DNA of 64,000 bases from Acetobacteraceae bacterium (GTDB lineage: Bacteria > Pseudomonadota > Alphaproteobacteria > Acetobacterales > Acetobacteraceae): assembly GCA_021732665.1 (NCBI GenBank), contig JAKFUL010000008.1:58305-122304 (forward strand), given 5' to 3'. Under the pieces are notes generated by a model. It was not told where the DNA came from and did not search any database. It worked only from the letters and a program-made list of their open reading frames with translations. Below are positions 29,211 through 37,616 of this stretch, one piece after another (within the stretch, counting starts at the first letter, position 1; each line of letters begins with the position of its first letter). A program made the translations under genes and the position numbers.

Positions 29211-29927
29211 ATGATGCGACTGCGACAGGCCGGCGACGGCGCCATGCTGGCGGAATTCTCGGACCGGCTGGACCCGGCCGCGGTCGCCGATGTGCGCGCG
29301 CTCGACGTGGCGCTGAACGCCGCCGCCCCCGATGGGCTGATCGAGACCATGCCCTGCCTGCGCAGCCTTCTCGTGCTGCACGACCCGCTGCGTCTCTCCG
29401 CCCGCCGCCTGACCGCCCTGCTGGAGGCGCTCGCCGGCCATCTCGACGAGGTCGAGATCAGCGCCGCACATTGGATCATCCCCGTTTGCTACGAGGGCGA
29501 ATTCGCCCTCGACCTGGCGGAGATCGCCGCGACCAAGGGCATGACCGAAGCCGAGGTGATCCAGCGCCACACCGCCGCCACCTACACCGCCATCGCGGTG
29601 GGCAGCTTTCCCGGCCTGCCCTATCTGGGCGGCCTCGACCCCTTGCTGGTGCTGCCGCGCCGGGTGCCGCCGCGCCTGGTGGTGCCGGCAGGCACCGTGG
29701 CCATCGCGCTGGAAATGTCCAACATCTATCCCCAGGCCACGCCGGGCGGCTGGAATATCCTCGGCCGCACCCCGGTGCCGCTGTTCGATCCCGGCTGGGC
29801 GCAGCCCTCGCTGCTCTCTCCCGGGGATGGGGTGCAACACCGCCCCATGGGCCGGGAGGAATTTGAAAGCTGGGCCGCGGGCTTCGCCGATGGCAGCCGC
29901 AACCCGATCGAAAGATGCCGGGCATGA
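29211..29927 (+). CDS. pxpB: 5-oxoprolinase subunit PxpB (KipI/allophanate hydrolase subunit 1 family)
   Basis: This encodes 238 residues. The family motif VGSFPGLPYLGGLD and the later GTVAIALEMSNIYPQATPGGW (opening part) identify the KipI/AHS1 fold, with PVPLFDPGWAQPSLLSPGD near the end. Two adjacent ATGs (29211, 29214) are possible starts; no strong ribosome site is seen. It overlaps pxpC (ATGA at 29924). PxpB and PxpC form the ATP-dependent part of the bacterial 5-oxoprolinase; the third subunit, pxpA, is on the opposite strand. Confidence 0.9.
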   Translation: MMRLRQAGDGAMLAEFSDRLDPAAVADVRALDVALNAAAPDGLIETMPCLRSLLVLHDPLRLSARRLTALLEALAGHLDEVEISAAHWIIPVCYEGEFALDLAEIAATKGMTEAEVIQRHTAATYTAIAVGSFPGLPYLGGLDPLLVLPRRVPPRLVVPAGTVAIALEMSNIYPQATPGGWNILGRTPVPLFDPGWAQPSLLSPGDGVQHRPMGREEFESWAAGFADGSRNPIERCRA

Positions 29928-30868
29928 GCCTGCGCATCTCCGAGCCCGGCCTGTTCAGCACCATCCAGGATCTGGGCCGGGTCGGCCATCAGCGCATCGG
30001 CGTGCCGCCCTCGGGCGCGCTGGACGGGCTGGCGCTGCGGATGGGCAATGCGGTGCTGGGCCAGCAGCAGAACACCGCCGCGCTGGAGATGTGCCGCGTT
30101 GGCGCGGGGATGGTGGTGGAGGCCGCCTCGCTGCGTTTCTGCGTGACCGGCGCCGATGCCCCGGTGACGCTGGACGGGGTGGCGCTGGCGCCCTGGCGCA
30201 GCCACACCGCCCGGCACGGCCAGCGGCTGCATATCGGCCGGATCCGGGGGGGCGCGGCGTATCTCTGCGTGCAGGGCGGCTTCGCGCTCGCGCCCGTGCT
30301 GGGCAGCCTTTCCACCTATACCCGCGCGGGGTTCGGCGGTTTCCAGGGCCGCCGTCTCGCCGCCGGCGACGCCCTGCCCCTTGCCCTGCCCGAGGCCCCG
30401 GCCATGCCCGAGCGCCTGCTGCCCCACCCCGTCGCCGCCGAACGCGCCCGCCCGCTGCGCGTGCTGCTCGGTCCGCATGCCGACATGTTCACCGAGGCCG
30501 CGATCCGCACCCTGCTGACCGAGCCCTACCAGGTCACCAACAATGCCGACCGGCTGGGCATGCGGCTGTTCGGCGCGCCCCTGGAACATCTCGGCCCGAA
30601 GGAGATCGTCTCCGACGGCAACAACACCGGCTGCCTCCAAGTCCCTGGCGACGGCCAGCCCATCGTGCTGATGCCCGACCGGCAGACCGCCGGCGGCTAC
30701 CCCAAGATCGCGACGGTCATCACCGCCGACCTGCACCGCCTGGGCCAGGCCATCCCCGGTAGTCAACTTGTCTTCGAAGCGATCGCACCAGAGCAGGCGG
30801 AAGTCGCTATATGGCGGCTGGAACGGGCCGTGCTCGCGGCCATTGCATCGATCAGGGAGATCGCTTGA
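29924..30868 (+). CDS. pxpC: 5-oxoprolinase subunit PxpC (KipA/allophanate hydrolase subunit 2 family)
   Basis: This encodes 314 residues starting MSLRISEPGLFSTIQDLGR, the diagnostic beginning of AHS2/KipA proteins (PGLxTTVQDLGR). Further family segments are GVPPSGALDGLALRMGNAVL and PDRQTAGGYPKIATVI near the C-terminus. The ATG at 29924 overlaps the pxpB stop by 4 bp and is preferred over 29915. The stop overlaps the next gene (TGATG), coupling 5-oxoprolinase to a tripartite-type solute receptor. Confidence 0.9.
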   Translation: MSLRISEPGLFSTIQDLGRVGHQRIGVPPSGALDGLALRMGNAVLGQQQNTAALEMCRVGAGMVVEAASLRFCVTGADAPVTLDGVALAPWRSHTARHGQRLHIGRIRGGAAYLCVQGGFALAPVLGSLSTYTRAGFGGFQGRRLAAGDALPLALPEAPAMPERLLPHPVAAERARPLRVLLGPHADMFTEAAIRTLLTEPYQVTNNADRLGMRLFGAPLEHLGPKEIVSDGNNTGCLQVPGDGQPIVLMPDRQTAGGYPKIATVITADLHRLGQAIPGSQLVFEAIAPEQAEVAIWRLERAVLAAIASIREIA

Positions 30869-31845
30869 TGCTGCGCCGCCACCTGCCCTTGCTGGCCCTC
30901 GCCGCCCCCGCGCTGGCGCAGGGCTTTCCCGAACGCACGCTGACCCTGATGAACGGCTTCGCGCCGGGCGGCAGCTCGGACATCGCGGCGCGCATCGCCT
31001 CGCCCGCGCTTTCGGCGGCGCTGGGGCAGAATGTGGTGGTGGAGAACCGGCCCGGCGCGGGCGGCGCGGTGGCGCTGGAACACATCCGCAACCAGCGGCC
31101 GGACGGGCATCTGGTGATCATCTCCGACCCCTCGGCGCTGGTCATCGCGCCCGCCGTCTCGCCGGCCACGGTGCGCTACAACCCGTCCCGCGATTTCACC
31201 GCGCTGGGCATGTTTGGCGCGACACCCATGGTGCTGGTGGTGGCCCCGGCCCACCCCGCCCGCAGCGCCGCGGATCTGGCGGCCTGGATCCGGGCGCAGA
31301 ACGGCCGCGTGGCCTATGCCAGCAGCGGCATCGGCGCCACCTCGCACCTCACCAGCGAGCTGTTCCTGCAGGAAGCCGGACAGGGCACGGCGCTGGAAGC
31401 GACCCACGTCCCCTATCGCGGCGGCGGGCTTATCCTGGAGGCGGTGATGAAGAACGAGGTGGGCTTCGGCTTCTCCGTGCTCAATACCGCCGCCGGGCAA
31501 ATCCGCGGCGGGCTGGTGCGGCCGCTGGCGGTGACAGGCAGCGCCCGCCACCCCGGCTTCCCCGATGTGCCGACCATGGCCGAGGCCGGCTTCCCCGGCA
31601 CCGACATCACGACATGGCTGATGCTGCTGGGCCCGCCGGGCATGGCAGCCCCCATCGTGGCCGCCTGGTCGCGCGCCATGACGCAGATGCTGGAGGATGC
31701 GCCCACCCGCCGGCGGCTGACGGAATCCGGCCTCGACCCCGCCATGCCCACGCCCCCCGCCGCGGCGCAGGCCTATCTGGCCGCCGAACAGGCCCGCTTC
31801 ACCGCCATCGTCGCCGCCGCCGGCAACCGCATGACGCGGGGCTGA
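30868..31845 (+). CDS. Bug family tripartite tricarboxylate transporter substrate-binding protein
   Basis: This 325-residue periplasmic receptor has a signal peptide (MLRRHLPLLALAAPALAQG). The mature start, FPERTLTLMNGFAPGGSSDI, matches the Bug pattern of PGGxxDxxAR. VENRPGAGG and the later GPPGMAAPIVAAW are also characteristic. No TctA/TctB membrane genes are nearby, as is common for Bug receptors. Coupling with pxpC (TGATG) suggests the ligand is a carboxylate linked to pyroglutamate or glutamate catabolism, which is inference. Confidence 0.9.
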   Translation: MLRRHLPLLALAAPALAQGFPERTLTLMNGFAPGGSSDIAARIASPALSAALGQNVVVENRPGAGGAVALEHIRNQRPDGHLVIISDPSALVIAPAVSPATVRYNPSRDFTALGMFGATPMVLVVAPAHPARSAADLAAWIRAQNGRVAYASSGIGATSHLTSELFLQEAGQGTALEATHVPYRGGGLILEAVMKNEVGFGFSVLNTAAGQIRGGLVRPLAVTGSARHPGFPDVPTMAEAGFPGTDITTWLMLLGPPGMAAPIVAAWSRAMTQMLEDAPTRRRLTESGLDPAMPTPPAAAQAYLAAEQARFTAIVAAAGNRMTRG

Positions 31846-31909
31846 GGGCCGGCCTTTCAGCCCCTCGCCGTCGCTGGACAGCAAGACGCGTGACAGAAGG
31901 ATCAAGCCC

Positions 31910-32941
31910 ATGAGCAGCGGCCTCCTCGCCCTCCTCGACGACGTCGCCGCCATCGCCAAGGTCGCCGCCGCCTCGCTCGACGATGTCGCCGCCCAGGCCG
32001 CCAAGGCCGGCGCCAAGGCCGCCGGCGTGGTGATCGACGATGCCGCGGTCACGCCGCGCTACGTCGTGGGCTTCGCCGCCGACCGCGAATTGCCGATCGT
32101 GGCCCGCATCGCCATGGGCTCGATGAAGAACAAGCTGCTCATCCTGCTGCCGGCCTGCCTGCTGCTCAGCGCCGTGGCACCCTGGGCAATCACGCCGCTG
32201 CTGATGGCGGGCGGCGCCTATCTCTGCTTCGAGGGCGCCGAGAAGGCGATGGAACTGGTCGCCCCGCACCAGCATCACGGCGCCGAGCCGGGCACCGAGG
32301 GCATGACCCCGCAGGAGATCGAGGACCAGAAGATCGCCGGCGCCATCAAGACGGACTTCATCCTCTCCGCCGAAATCATGGCCATCACCCTGGCCGCGGC
32401 ACCCGATGCCGGCTTCTGGATGCAGTTCGCCGTGCTGTTCACCGTGGCCGTGGGCATCACGGTGGCGGTCTACGGCGCCGTGGCGCTGATCGTGAAGGCG
32501 GATGACGCGGGCGTCGCCCTGGCGCGGAATGACCGGCCGCTCAGCGCCATGGTCAGGCGGGACGCGGTGCAGGGCGCCAGCCTGCCCGACCGGATGCTGC
32601 GTCCGCTCAGCCAGGCGCTGGGCCGTTTCATGGTGCTGGGCATGCCGGTGCTGCTGAAGATTCTTTCGGTCGTCGGCACCGTGGCCATGCTCTGGGTGGG
32701 CGGCGGCATCATCCTGCACGGCATGTCGGATTATGGCTGGGGCTTGCTCTACCGCCTGTTCCATGACGTGGCGCATCTGGCGGCGGTGCTGCCGGGCATC
32801 GGCGGGCTGGCCGAATGGCTGGTGGGGGCGCTGCTCTCCGGCGCCTTCGGGCTGGTGGTGGGGCTGGCGCTCATCCCGGTCGCGACCAGGGTGATCATGC
32901 CCGCCATGGCCATGTTCCGGCGGCGCCCGAAAACCGCCTGA
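31910..32941 (+). CDS. DUF808 (YedI-like) inner membrane protein
   Basis: This 343-residue membrane protein starts with MSSGLLALLDDVAAIAKVAAASLDD-type sequence (first part), the invariant opening of the DUF808/YedI family. GSMKNKLLILLP and GAYLCFEGAEKAMEL follow. About six to eight hydrophobic segments occur between residues 75 and 335. AAGGA lies about 9 bases before the ATG. Function is unknown in the family. It stands between the pyroglutamate genes and a run of accessory genes, with 64 bp upstream. Confidence 0.9.
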   Translation: MSSGLLALLDDVAAIAKVAAASLDDVAAQAAKAGAKAAGVVIDDAAVTPRYVVGFAADRELPIVARIAMGSMKNKLLILLPACLLLSAVAPWAITPLLMAGGAYLCFEGAEKAMELVAPHQHHGAEPGTEGMTPQEIEDQKIAGAIKTDFILSAEIMAITLAAAPDAGFWMQFAVLFTVAVGITVAVYGAVALIVKADDAGVALARNDRPLSAMVRRDAVQGASLPDRMLRPLSQALGRFMVLGMPVLLKILSVVGTVAMLWVGGGIILHGMSDYGWGLLYRLFHDVAHLAAVLPGIGGLAEWLVGALLSGAFGLVVGLALIPVATRVIMPAMAMFRRRPKTA

Positions 32942-33009
32942 AGCCGCCGGCACGCGATGCCGAGGGTTTGGCGTGACAGCCGCCACCCCGGCATGCTGTG
33001 CTGAGGTCC

Positions 33010-33960
33010 ATGTTCCGCTCCCTCCATGCCGGCTCGACCGAAGTCCTGATCGGCCCGCCGGGCGAGATCGGCGGCAGCGAACGTGTCTTCGACGATGTGG
33101 CGGAGGCGGACAGCTATTTGCGCGCGCTGGTGGACGACGCGGGGGAGCGCGATGCGCTGCGCGCCGTGGTGGTGGCCACCGCAAGCTCCGCCGCCATGCT
33201 GAGCGACACGGCGATCCGCGAGGTGGCGGCCGGGCTGCTGGTCGCCCGAAACCTGGGCGTGCGCGAGGCGATGCGGATGCCCGGCGGCATCCTGCTGCGC
33301 GCCGGCGCGAGCTGGTTGGCCCCGGCCTCGCCCAGCCTGCCGCGTGACAGGCTTTCGCTGACAGAGATCGCCCGGCGCTACACCACGCCGGAGGACAGCA
33401 TGCAGGAATGGTCCCCGGCGCCGATGCTGGCCGCGTTGTTCGACGGCTATGTGGTGCAGATCACCGCGACCGAGGCGCGGCTGCTGGATGGGCTGGGCCT
33501 GGGCACCCAGATCGCGATGAACGAGGTGAGCGGGCTTGCGCGCGAGATCGCCGCCCGTCACTTCCCCGGCGCCCCGCCGGCGCCGCCCTGGGTGCCGCCC
33601 GACCGCTACAATGAATGGATCGGCAATGATGGCCATCGCGACGCGCTGCGCCATTCGCTGTGGAACGCGCTGATGACCGTGGCGGTGGGTGCCGCCACCA
33701 CCGAGGCCTTCACCACCGCCCATGAAGGGGTGCCGGGCAACCAGCCGTTGCGCCGGGCCATGGATCTGTACAACAACCAGCAGGGCCGGCGCATGGCCGG
33801 CCTGCATCCCCGCGCCGATCCGGAGGAGATGGCCATCCATCTCCGCGGGGCCATGGACCGGGGCGAGTTGATCCTCTTTGACCAAACAGGCGCCCTGGCC
33901 TGGAGCAACCAGGTCGCGCTCTACCGCCATGGGCTGGCGCCGCCCACGCCGCGGCCCTGA
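33010..33960 (+). CDS. DUF6973-domain protein (HxxDAxRH...H-E...NN motif)
   Basis: This encodes 316 residues from the ATG at 33010, preceded by TGAGG; a GTG at 32998 is an alternative. Residues 1-190 are unrecognised. The C-terminal region has GHRDALRHSLWNALM (His209, Asp211, His215), TTAHEG (His238/Glu239) and MDLYNNQQGRRMA, the DUF6973-type pattern that in other bacteria occurs at the C-terminus of secreted or toxin-like proteins (family knowledge, moderately sure). The His/Asp/Glu set looks like a metal or hydrolase centre. No signal peptide, immunity gene or secretion domain is visible. Confidence 0.65.
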   Translation: MFRSLHAGSTEVLIGPPGEIGGSERVFDDVAEADSYLRALVDDAGERDALRAVVVATASSAAMLSDTAIREVAAGLLVARNLGVREAMRMPGGILLRAGASWLAPASPSLPRDRLSLTEIARRYTTPEDSMQEWSPAPMLAALFDGYVVQITATEARLLDGLGLGTQIAMNEVSGLAREIAARHFPGAPPAPPWVPPDRYNEWIGNDGHRDALRHSLWNALMTVAVGAATTEAFTTAHEGVPGNQPLRRAMDLYNNQQGRRMAGLHPRADPEEMAIHLRGAMDRGELILFDQTGALAWSNQVALYRHGLAPPTPRP

Positions 33961-34001
33961 GCGGCCTTGCGCCGCGGCGCCGCGCGCCCTAACCCCCATG
34001 C

Positions 34002-34727
34002 ATGGATGAACTGGGCTTCCACCGCACCCTGCACCGCCCCGGACTGCTGCTCGATGTCGGCGCGCATGATGGCGACTTCACCCGCCCCTTCGCGGCGCTG
34101 CCGGGCAGCCGGGTGCTGGGTTTCGAGCCCCTGCCCAGCGCCTTCGCCCGGCTGGAGGCGGCCATGGCCCCCTGCCCCGCCCATGTGGAGCTGCGGCGCG
34201 AGGCGCTGGGCGACCATGCCGGCCACATCACCCTGACCCTGCCGGTGGTGGCGGGCATCGCGCAGGAGCAATGGGCCAGCACCGCCAAGGGCTATGCCCA
34301 GCACGCGGGCGTGGCCGAGCAGCGCCATGAGGTGCCGCTGATCACCCTGGACAGCCTGGGGCTGACCGACCTGACCCATGTGAAGCTGGATGCCGAGGGG
34401 GCCGAATACGAGGTGCTCAGAGGCGCGCACGAAACGCTGACCCGCTGCCGCCCGGTGCTCTCGGTGGAGATCGAGGAGCGCCACCGCGCCGGCGCCACCT
34501 ACAGCGTGCCGGCCTTCCTGGACGCGCTGGGCTATGACGCCTTCTGGGAATGGTGGGGTGACTGGCAACCTCTCGCCAGCTTCGACCGCGACCGGATGCA
34601 CCGCGCCAACCCCAACCCCGCGGTGTTCGAGGACCCGGGCGACTATGTCTTCGTCTTCTACTTCCTGCCGCGCGAACACACCCGCGACATGCTGGGCCGG
34701 CTGCGCGCGGCCGAGGGGTTGGAATGA
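34002..34727 (+). CDS. FkbM family SAM-dependent methyltransferase
   Basis: This encodes 241 residues. The SAM-binding motif is LLLDVGAHDGDFTRPF, followed by VLGFEPLPSAFARLE. The mid-domain segment LTHVKLDAEGAEYEVLRGA is the FkbM hallmark (VKIDxEGxE). The C-terminal part is rich in Trp/Phe/Tyr, often the acceptor side. FkbM enzymes O-methylate sugars or other hydroxyls in surface glycans and natural products; the acceptor here is unknown. The next gene starts 31 bp downstream on the same strand. Confidence 0.88.
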   Translation: MDELGFHRTLHRPGLLLDVGAHDGDFTRPFAALPGSRVLGFEPLPSAFARLEAAMAPCPAHVELRREALGDHAGHITLTLPVVAGIAQEQWASTAKGYAQHAGVAEQRHEVPLITLDSLGLTDLTHVKLDAEGAEYEVLRGAHETLTRCRPVLSVEIEERHRAGATYSVPAFLDALGYDAFWEWWGDWQPLASFDRDRMHRANPNPAVFEDPGDYVFVFYFLPREHTRDMLGRLRAAEGLE

Positions 34728-34758
34728 CTCCGCGGTATTTCAGGCCGATCTAGCCGCC

Positions 34759-35553
34759 ATGCCCTTCCCCCCCATCACAATCACCGAGCGCCTGCTGCAC
34801 GCCGTGAAGCGGCTGGAGGTGACGACGCCTGCCGGCATTCGCCTCGCCACCGGCTATTGCTGCCAGGTGCCGGTGAATGAGGATCGCAGCCTGCCCGCCA
34901 TCATCACGACACGCCAGGCGCTGGCCCAGGCCAGCGCCGTCAGCACCAGCTTCCACCTGGCCGGCAAGGGCGGACCGCTGCGGGAGAGTGTCGCGCTGCG
35001 CATGGAAGGCCCGACGCTGAGCATCGTGCTGCACCCCAAGAAGAACGTGGATCTGGCCGCCGTTCTGCATGCCCGCGCCATGATCGGCTGGCAGGAGGCC
35101 AATCCGGGGCGGCAGCTGTTCAGCCAGTGGCTGGATGAGAGCGCCTTCTTCCCGGAGGATCGCTGGGAGGAGCTGGATGTGCAGGAAAGCGTGGCCGCGA
35201 TAGGGGCGCCCGAAAAGCTGTGGGACGGCAGCAACAACCTGCCCCTGCTGCTGGCCGGCAGCACCGCCAGCCACCCGCTGCTGGACTATAATGGCCAGCC
35301 GGAATTCGTGATTTCCGCCCGCATGCTGCCGGGAATGTGGGGGGCGCCGGTGCTGCTGCAGCAGGTCGGCGCGCGCGGCGGCCGCACGCCCGAGGCGATC
35401 GCCCAGCGCAGCCGCTTCGGGCTGCTGGGGACGCTGCGGGGCGGCATGGGGGCGGACCCGCATGGGCTGGGGCTGGTGGTGAAGGCGCATGAGACGCGAA
35501 GGCTGCTGGAGAGCATCCGCGCCGATGTGGCGGGGCGGCTCAAGCCCAATTGA
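34759..35553 (+). CDS. Trypsin-fold protein lacking catalytic His and Ser (putative pseudoprotease)
   Basis: This encodes 264 residues. The pattern resembles bacterial trypsin-like domains: AIITTRQAL at the position where the family has a TNxHV motif, NVDLAAVL for the Asp strand (Asp98), IGAPEKLWDGSNNLPLLLAG for the family's IGYPxGLWDxxNNLP segment, and LPGMWGAPVLL where PGSSGSPV is expected. Thus the general base His is replaced by Gln53 and the nucleophile Ser by Trp194, while Asp98 stays. If the alignment is right, it is inactive and may bind rather than cleave. No signal peptide. The call rests on motif reading only. Confidence 0.6.
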   Translation: MPFPPITITERLLHAVKRLEVTTPAGIRLATGYCCQVPVNEDRSLPAIITTRQALAQASAVSTSFHLAGKGGPLRESVALRMEGPTLSIVLHPKKNVDLAAVLHARAMIGWQEANPGRQLFSQWLDESAFFPEDRWEELDVQESVAAIGAPEKLWDGSNNLPLLLAGSTASHPLLDYNGQPEFVISARMLPGMWGAPVLLQQVGARGGRTPEAIAQRSRFGLLGTLRGGMGADPHGLGLVVKAHETRRLLESIRADVAGRLKPN

Positions 35554-35685
35554 GCCGTGGTAACAGCGGAATTGCGGGATGACGGTCTGCTGGCCCTCGC
35601 AGCGCTCACCGAGGCCGCTCAGGACAGGCCATGACTTCCAAGAAGAAACAAGCAGGGAATTCCGGCGTTCATGCCCGGAAATCTC

Positions 35686-36165
35686 TCACCCCACGCTGTG
35701 ATAGCCACGCGAGAAATAGATCAGACCGCTGCCGCCATCGCTGACCCGCACCCCCTCCACCTTGGCGAAGAGCACGGCATGGGTTCCCTTTTCGACCACA
35801 TCGGTGATCTTGCAGTCGAAGCTGACGGCGGCACCGTTCAGCGCCGGCGCGCCGGTCTCCATGCCGGCCCATTCGCCGATGGAGAAGCGGGCCTCGCCCT
35901 CCAGCCCGGTGAAGCCGGCGAAGGCGTTGCTGAGCTCCTGCTGCCCGGCGCTGAGCGTGTTGACGCACAACACGCCATTGCTCTCGAAGGCGGCGGCGCC
36001 GCTGGAGCCGCGATTCATGCAGACCAGCAGGGTCGGCGGATCATCGGTGACACTGCACACGGCCGAGGCGGTGAAGCCGGCGCGGCCGGCCGGGCCGTCG
36101 GTGGTGACGATGTTCACAGCGGCGCCGAGGCGGGCCATGGCGTTGCGGAATTCTTTTCGGTCCAC
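35686..36165 (-). CDS. Flavin reductase family protein (HpaC/RutF-like)
   Basis: This 159-residue protein is of typical length for NAD(P)H:FMN/FAD reductases that supply reduced flavin to two-component monooxygenases. Motifs are FRNAMARLGAAVNIVTTDG at the N-terminus, GFTASAVCSVTDDPPTLLVC for the flavin-binding loop (TASAxxSVSxDPPxLLVC), and the C-terminal IYFSRGYH. The GTG at 36165 lies 12 bp after the stop of the DUF3047 gene, so they are probably cotranscribed. A partner monooxygenase could be the LLM-family enzyme at 13701-15017, but they are far apart. Confidence 0.9.
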   Translation of the reverse strand: MDRKEFRNAMARLGAAVNIVTTDGPAGRAGFTASAVCSVTDDPPTLLVCMNRGSSGAAAFESNGVLCVNTLSAGQQELSNAFAGFTGLEGEARFSIGEWAGMETGAPALNGAAVSFDCKITDVVEKGTHAVLFAKVEGVRVSDGGSGLIYFSRGYHSVG

Positions 36166-36177
36166 GGGGTGGCTCTT

Positions 36178-36843
36178 TCAGCAGGCGGTGAGTCGGATGC
36201 GGTCGATCTGAGCATCCACCCTGGTGCGTGTATCGTCCACATCCGTGCCGATGGCGATCTCCTGCAAATGCGGCGGGTCGCCACCGAAGGCCGCGCGCCA
36301 ATCGGCGTCGAGATCGACCCGCTCCTCGAACCAGCGCCCGGTCTCGCTGCGGGCATGGCGCAGCGGCCGTACCTTGCCCAGCGGGCCCATCCAGGGCGAA
36401 TAGAAACGCGCGGGCTCGCTGCCGGTGCCGCCCCAGGCGTAGATCAGCACCGAGCGCGGCAGGATGTGGCCACCGGCGGCGCCCTGGGCGATGGCGTGCT
36501 GGGCGCGCTGCCAGACCCCGGCACCCGGCGGAAAGCCCGCGAAGCCCACGGCCACGGAGATCGCGCGGTCATCCCCGCCGCGGCGGGTGAGGTCGGTGGG
36601 CGGCGGGCCCATATCCACCCGCCAGCGCCAGGTCAGGCAGGTGGGGACGCCCTGGGCGCGGCGCCAGACGAAGCTGCCGGTGCCCTCGCCCTCGATCCGC
36701 AGGCCCTGCTCGCCCTGGCGGGAGAACCGCGCGGGGCGCAGGCCGGAATACTCGGCATGGGTCCAGCCCGTGCCCGACAGGTCATCGGCCCGGCCGAGAC
36801 CAGGCAGGCTTGTCATGGCGGCGAGCATGGCGCGGCGGAACAT
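36178..36843 (-). CDS. DUF3047 domain-containing exported protein
   Basis: This encodes 221 residues. The N-terminal MFRRAMLAAMTSLPGLGRA can act as a short signal peptide. The rest matches the DUF3047 pattern: LTWRWRVD, the acidic GGDDRAISVAVGF, the central VLIYAWGG and the C-terminal IAIGTDVDDT, which give a jelly-roll-like fold of unknown function. It is divergent from the dienelactone hydrolase gene with only 46 bp between starts. A purine-rich AcGGGGG precedes the ATG. Confidence 0.78.
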   Translation of the reverse strand: MFRRAMLAAMTSLPGLGRADDLSGTGWTHAEYSGLRPARFSRQGEQGLRIEGEGTGSFVWRRAQGVPTCLTWRWRVDMGPPPTDLTRRGGDDRAISVAVGFAGFPPGAGVWQRAQHAIAQGAAGGHILPRSVLIYAWGGTGSEPARFYSPWMGPLGKVRPLRHARSETGRWFEERVDLDADWRAAFGGDPPHLQEIAIGTDVDDTRTRVDAQIDRIRLTAC

Positions 36844-36889
36844 CCCCCGTTACATGAAGGCAAGACGTCCACAGCACAAGGAGCAAGCG

Positions 36890-37591
36890 ATGACCGAAAT
36901 CAGCATCCAGGCCAGCGACGGCAGCGGCAGCTTCGCCGCCTATCTGGCCGAGCCGGCCAAAAAGCCCGCCGGCGCCGTCATCATGATCCAGGAGATTTTT
37001 GGGGTGAACGCGACGATGCGCGCGCTGTCCGACTGGGTGGCGAGCATGGGTTTCTGGGCCGTCAGCCCCGACCTGTTCTGGCGCCAGGAGCCGGGCGTGA
37101 GCCTCGACCCCGATGCCGGGCAGGAACAATGGCAGCGCGCCTTCGCACTCATGAACGGCATGGACCAGGGCCTGGCCATCGCGGACCTCAAGGCGACCAT
37201 GGCGGCCGCCCGCGCCCTGCCCGGCTGCAATGGCCGGGTGGGGACGATGGGTTTCTGCCTGGGCGGCCGGCTGGCCTTCATGATGGCGCTGGATTCGGAT
37301 GCCGATTGCCACATCTCCTACTACGGCGTGGGGCTGGAGGGGCTGGTGGGCGATGCGGCGAAGATCACCGCGCCGACCATGCTGCACATCGCCGAGGCGG
37401 ATAAGTTCGTCCCGCCCGCGGCGCAGAAGGCGATCGAGGATGGGCTGGCCGATACGCGGCTGGCCCGCGTCGAGATCTATCCCGGCGTCGACCATGCCTT
37501 CGCCCGCGTTGGCGGCCACAGCTATGACGCGCGGGCGGCGACCATCGCCAACGGCCGGACCGCTGAGTTGCTGGTCAAGATGCTGGGTTGA
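36890..37591 (+). CDS. Dienelactone hydrolase family protein with intact Cys-Asp-His triad
   Basis: This 233-residue alpha/beta hydrolase has catalytic residues that fall exactly at Cys123 (GFCLGG), Asp171 (AEADKFVP) and His202 (GVDHAF), the same numbering as in classical dienelactone hydrolases. IQEIFGVN near residue 36 supplies the conserved Glu that keeps the Cys inactive until substrate binds. Classical enzymes hydrolyse dienelactones in chloroaromatic degradation; many homologues act on other lactones or esters. AAGGAG lies about 6 bases before the ATG. No chlorocatechol genes are adjacent. Confidence 0.92.
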   Translation: MTEISIQASDGSGSFAAYLAEPAKKPAGAVIMIQEIFGVNATMRALSDWVASMGFWAVSPDLFWRQEPGVSLDPDAGQEQWQRAFALMNGMDQGLAIADLKATMAAARALPGCNGRVGTMGFCLGGRLAFMMALDSDADCHISYYGVGLEGLVGDAAKITAPTMLHIAEADKFVPPAAQKAIEDGLADTRLARVEIYPGVDHAFARVGGHSYDARAATIANGRTAELLVKMLG

Positions 37592-37616
37592 TGAGCCGGC
37601 GCAACACCGCGTCACG

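Noticed and set aside
35554..35685. Small plus-strand frame beginning MTSKKKQAGNSG near 35632
   Set aside because: No ribosome site, and it runs into the convergent flavin reductase gene; coding is not supported.
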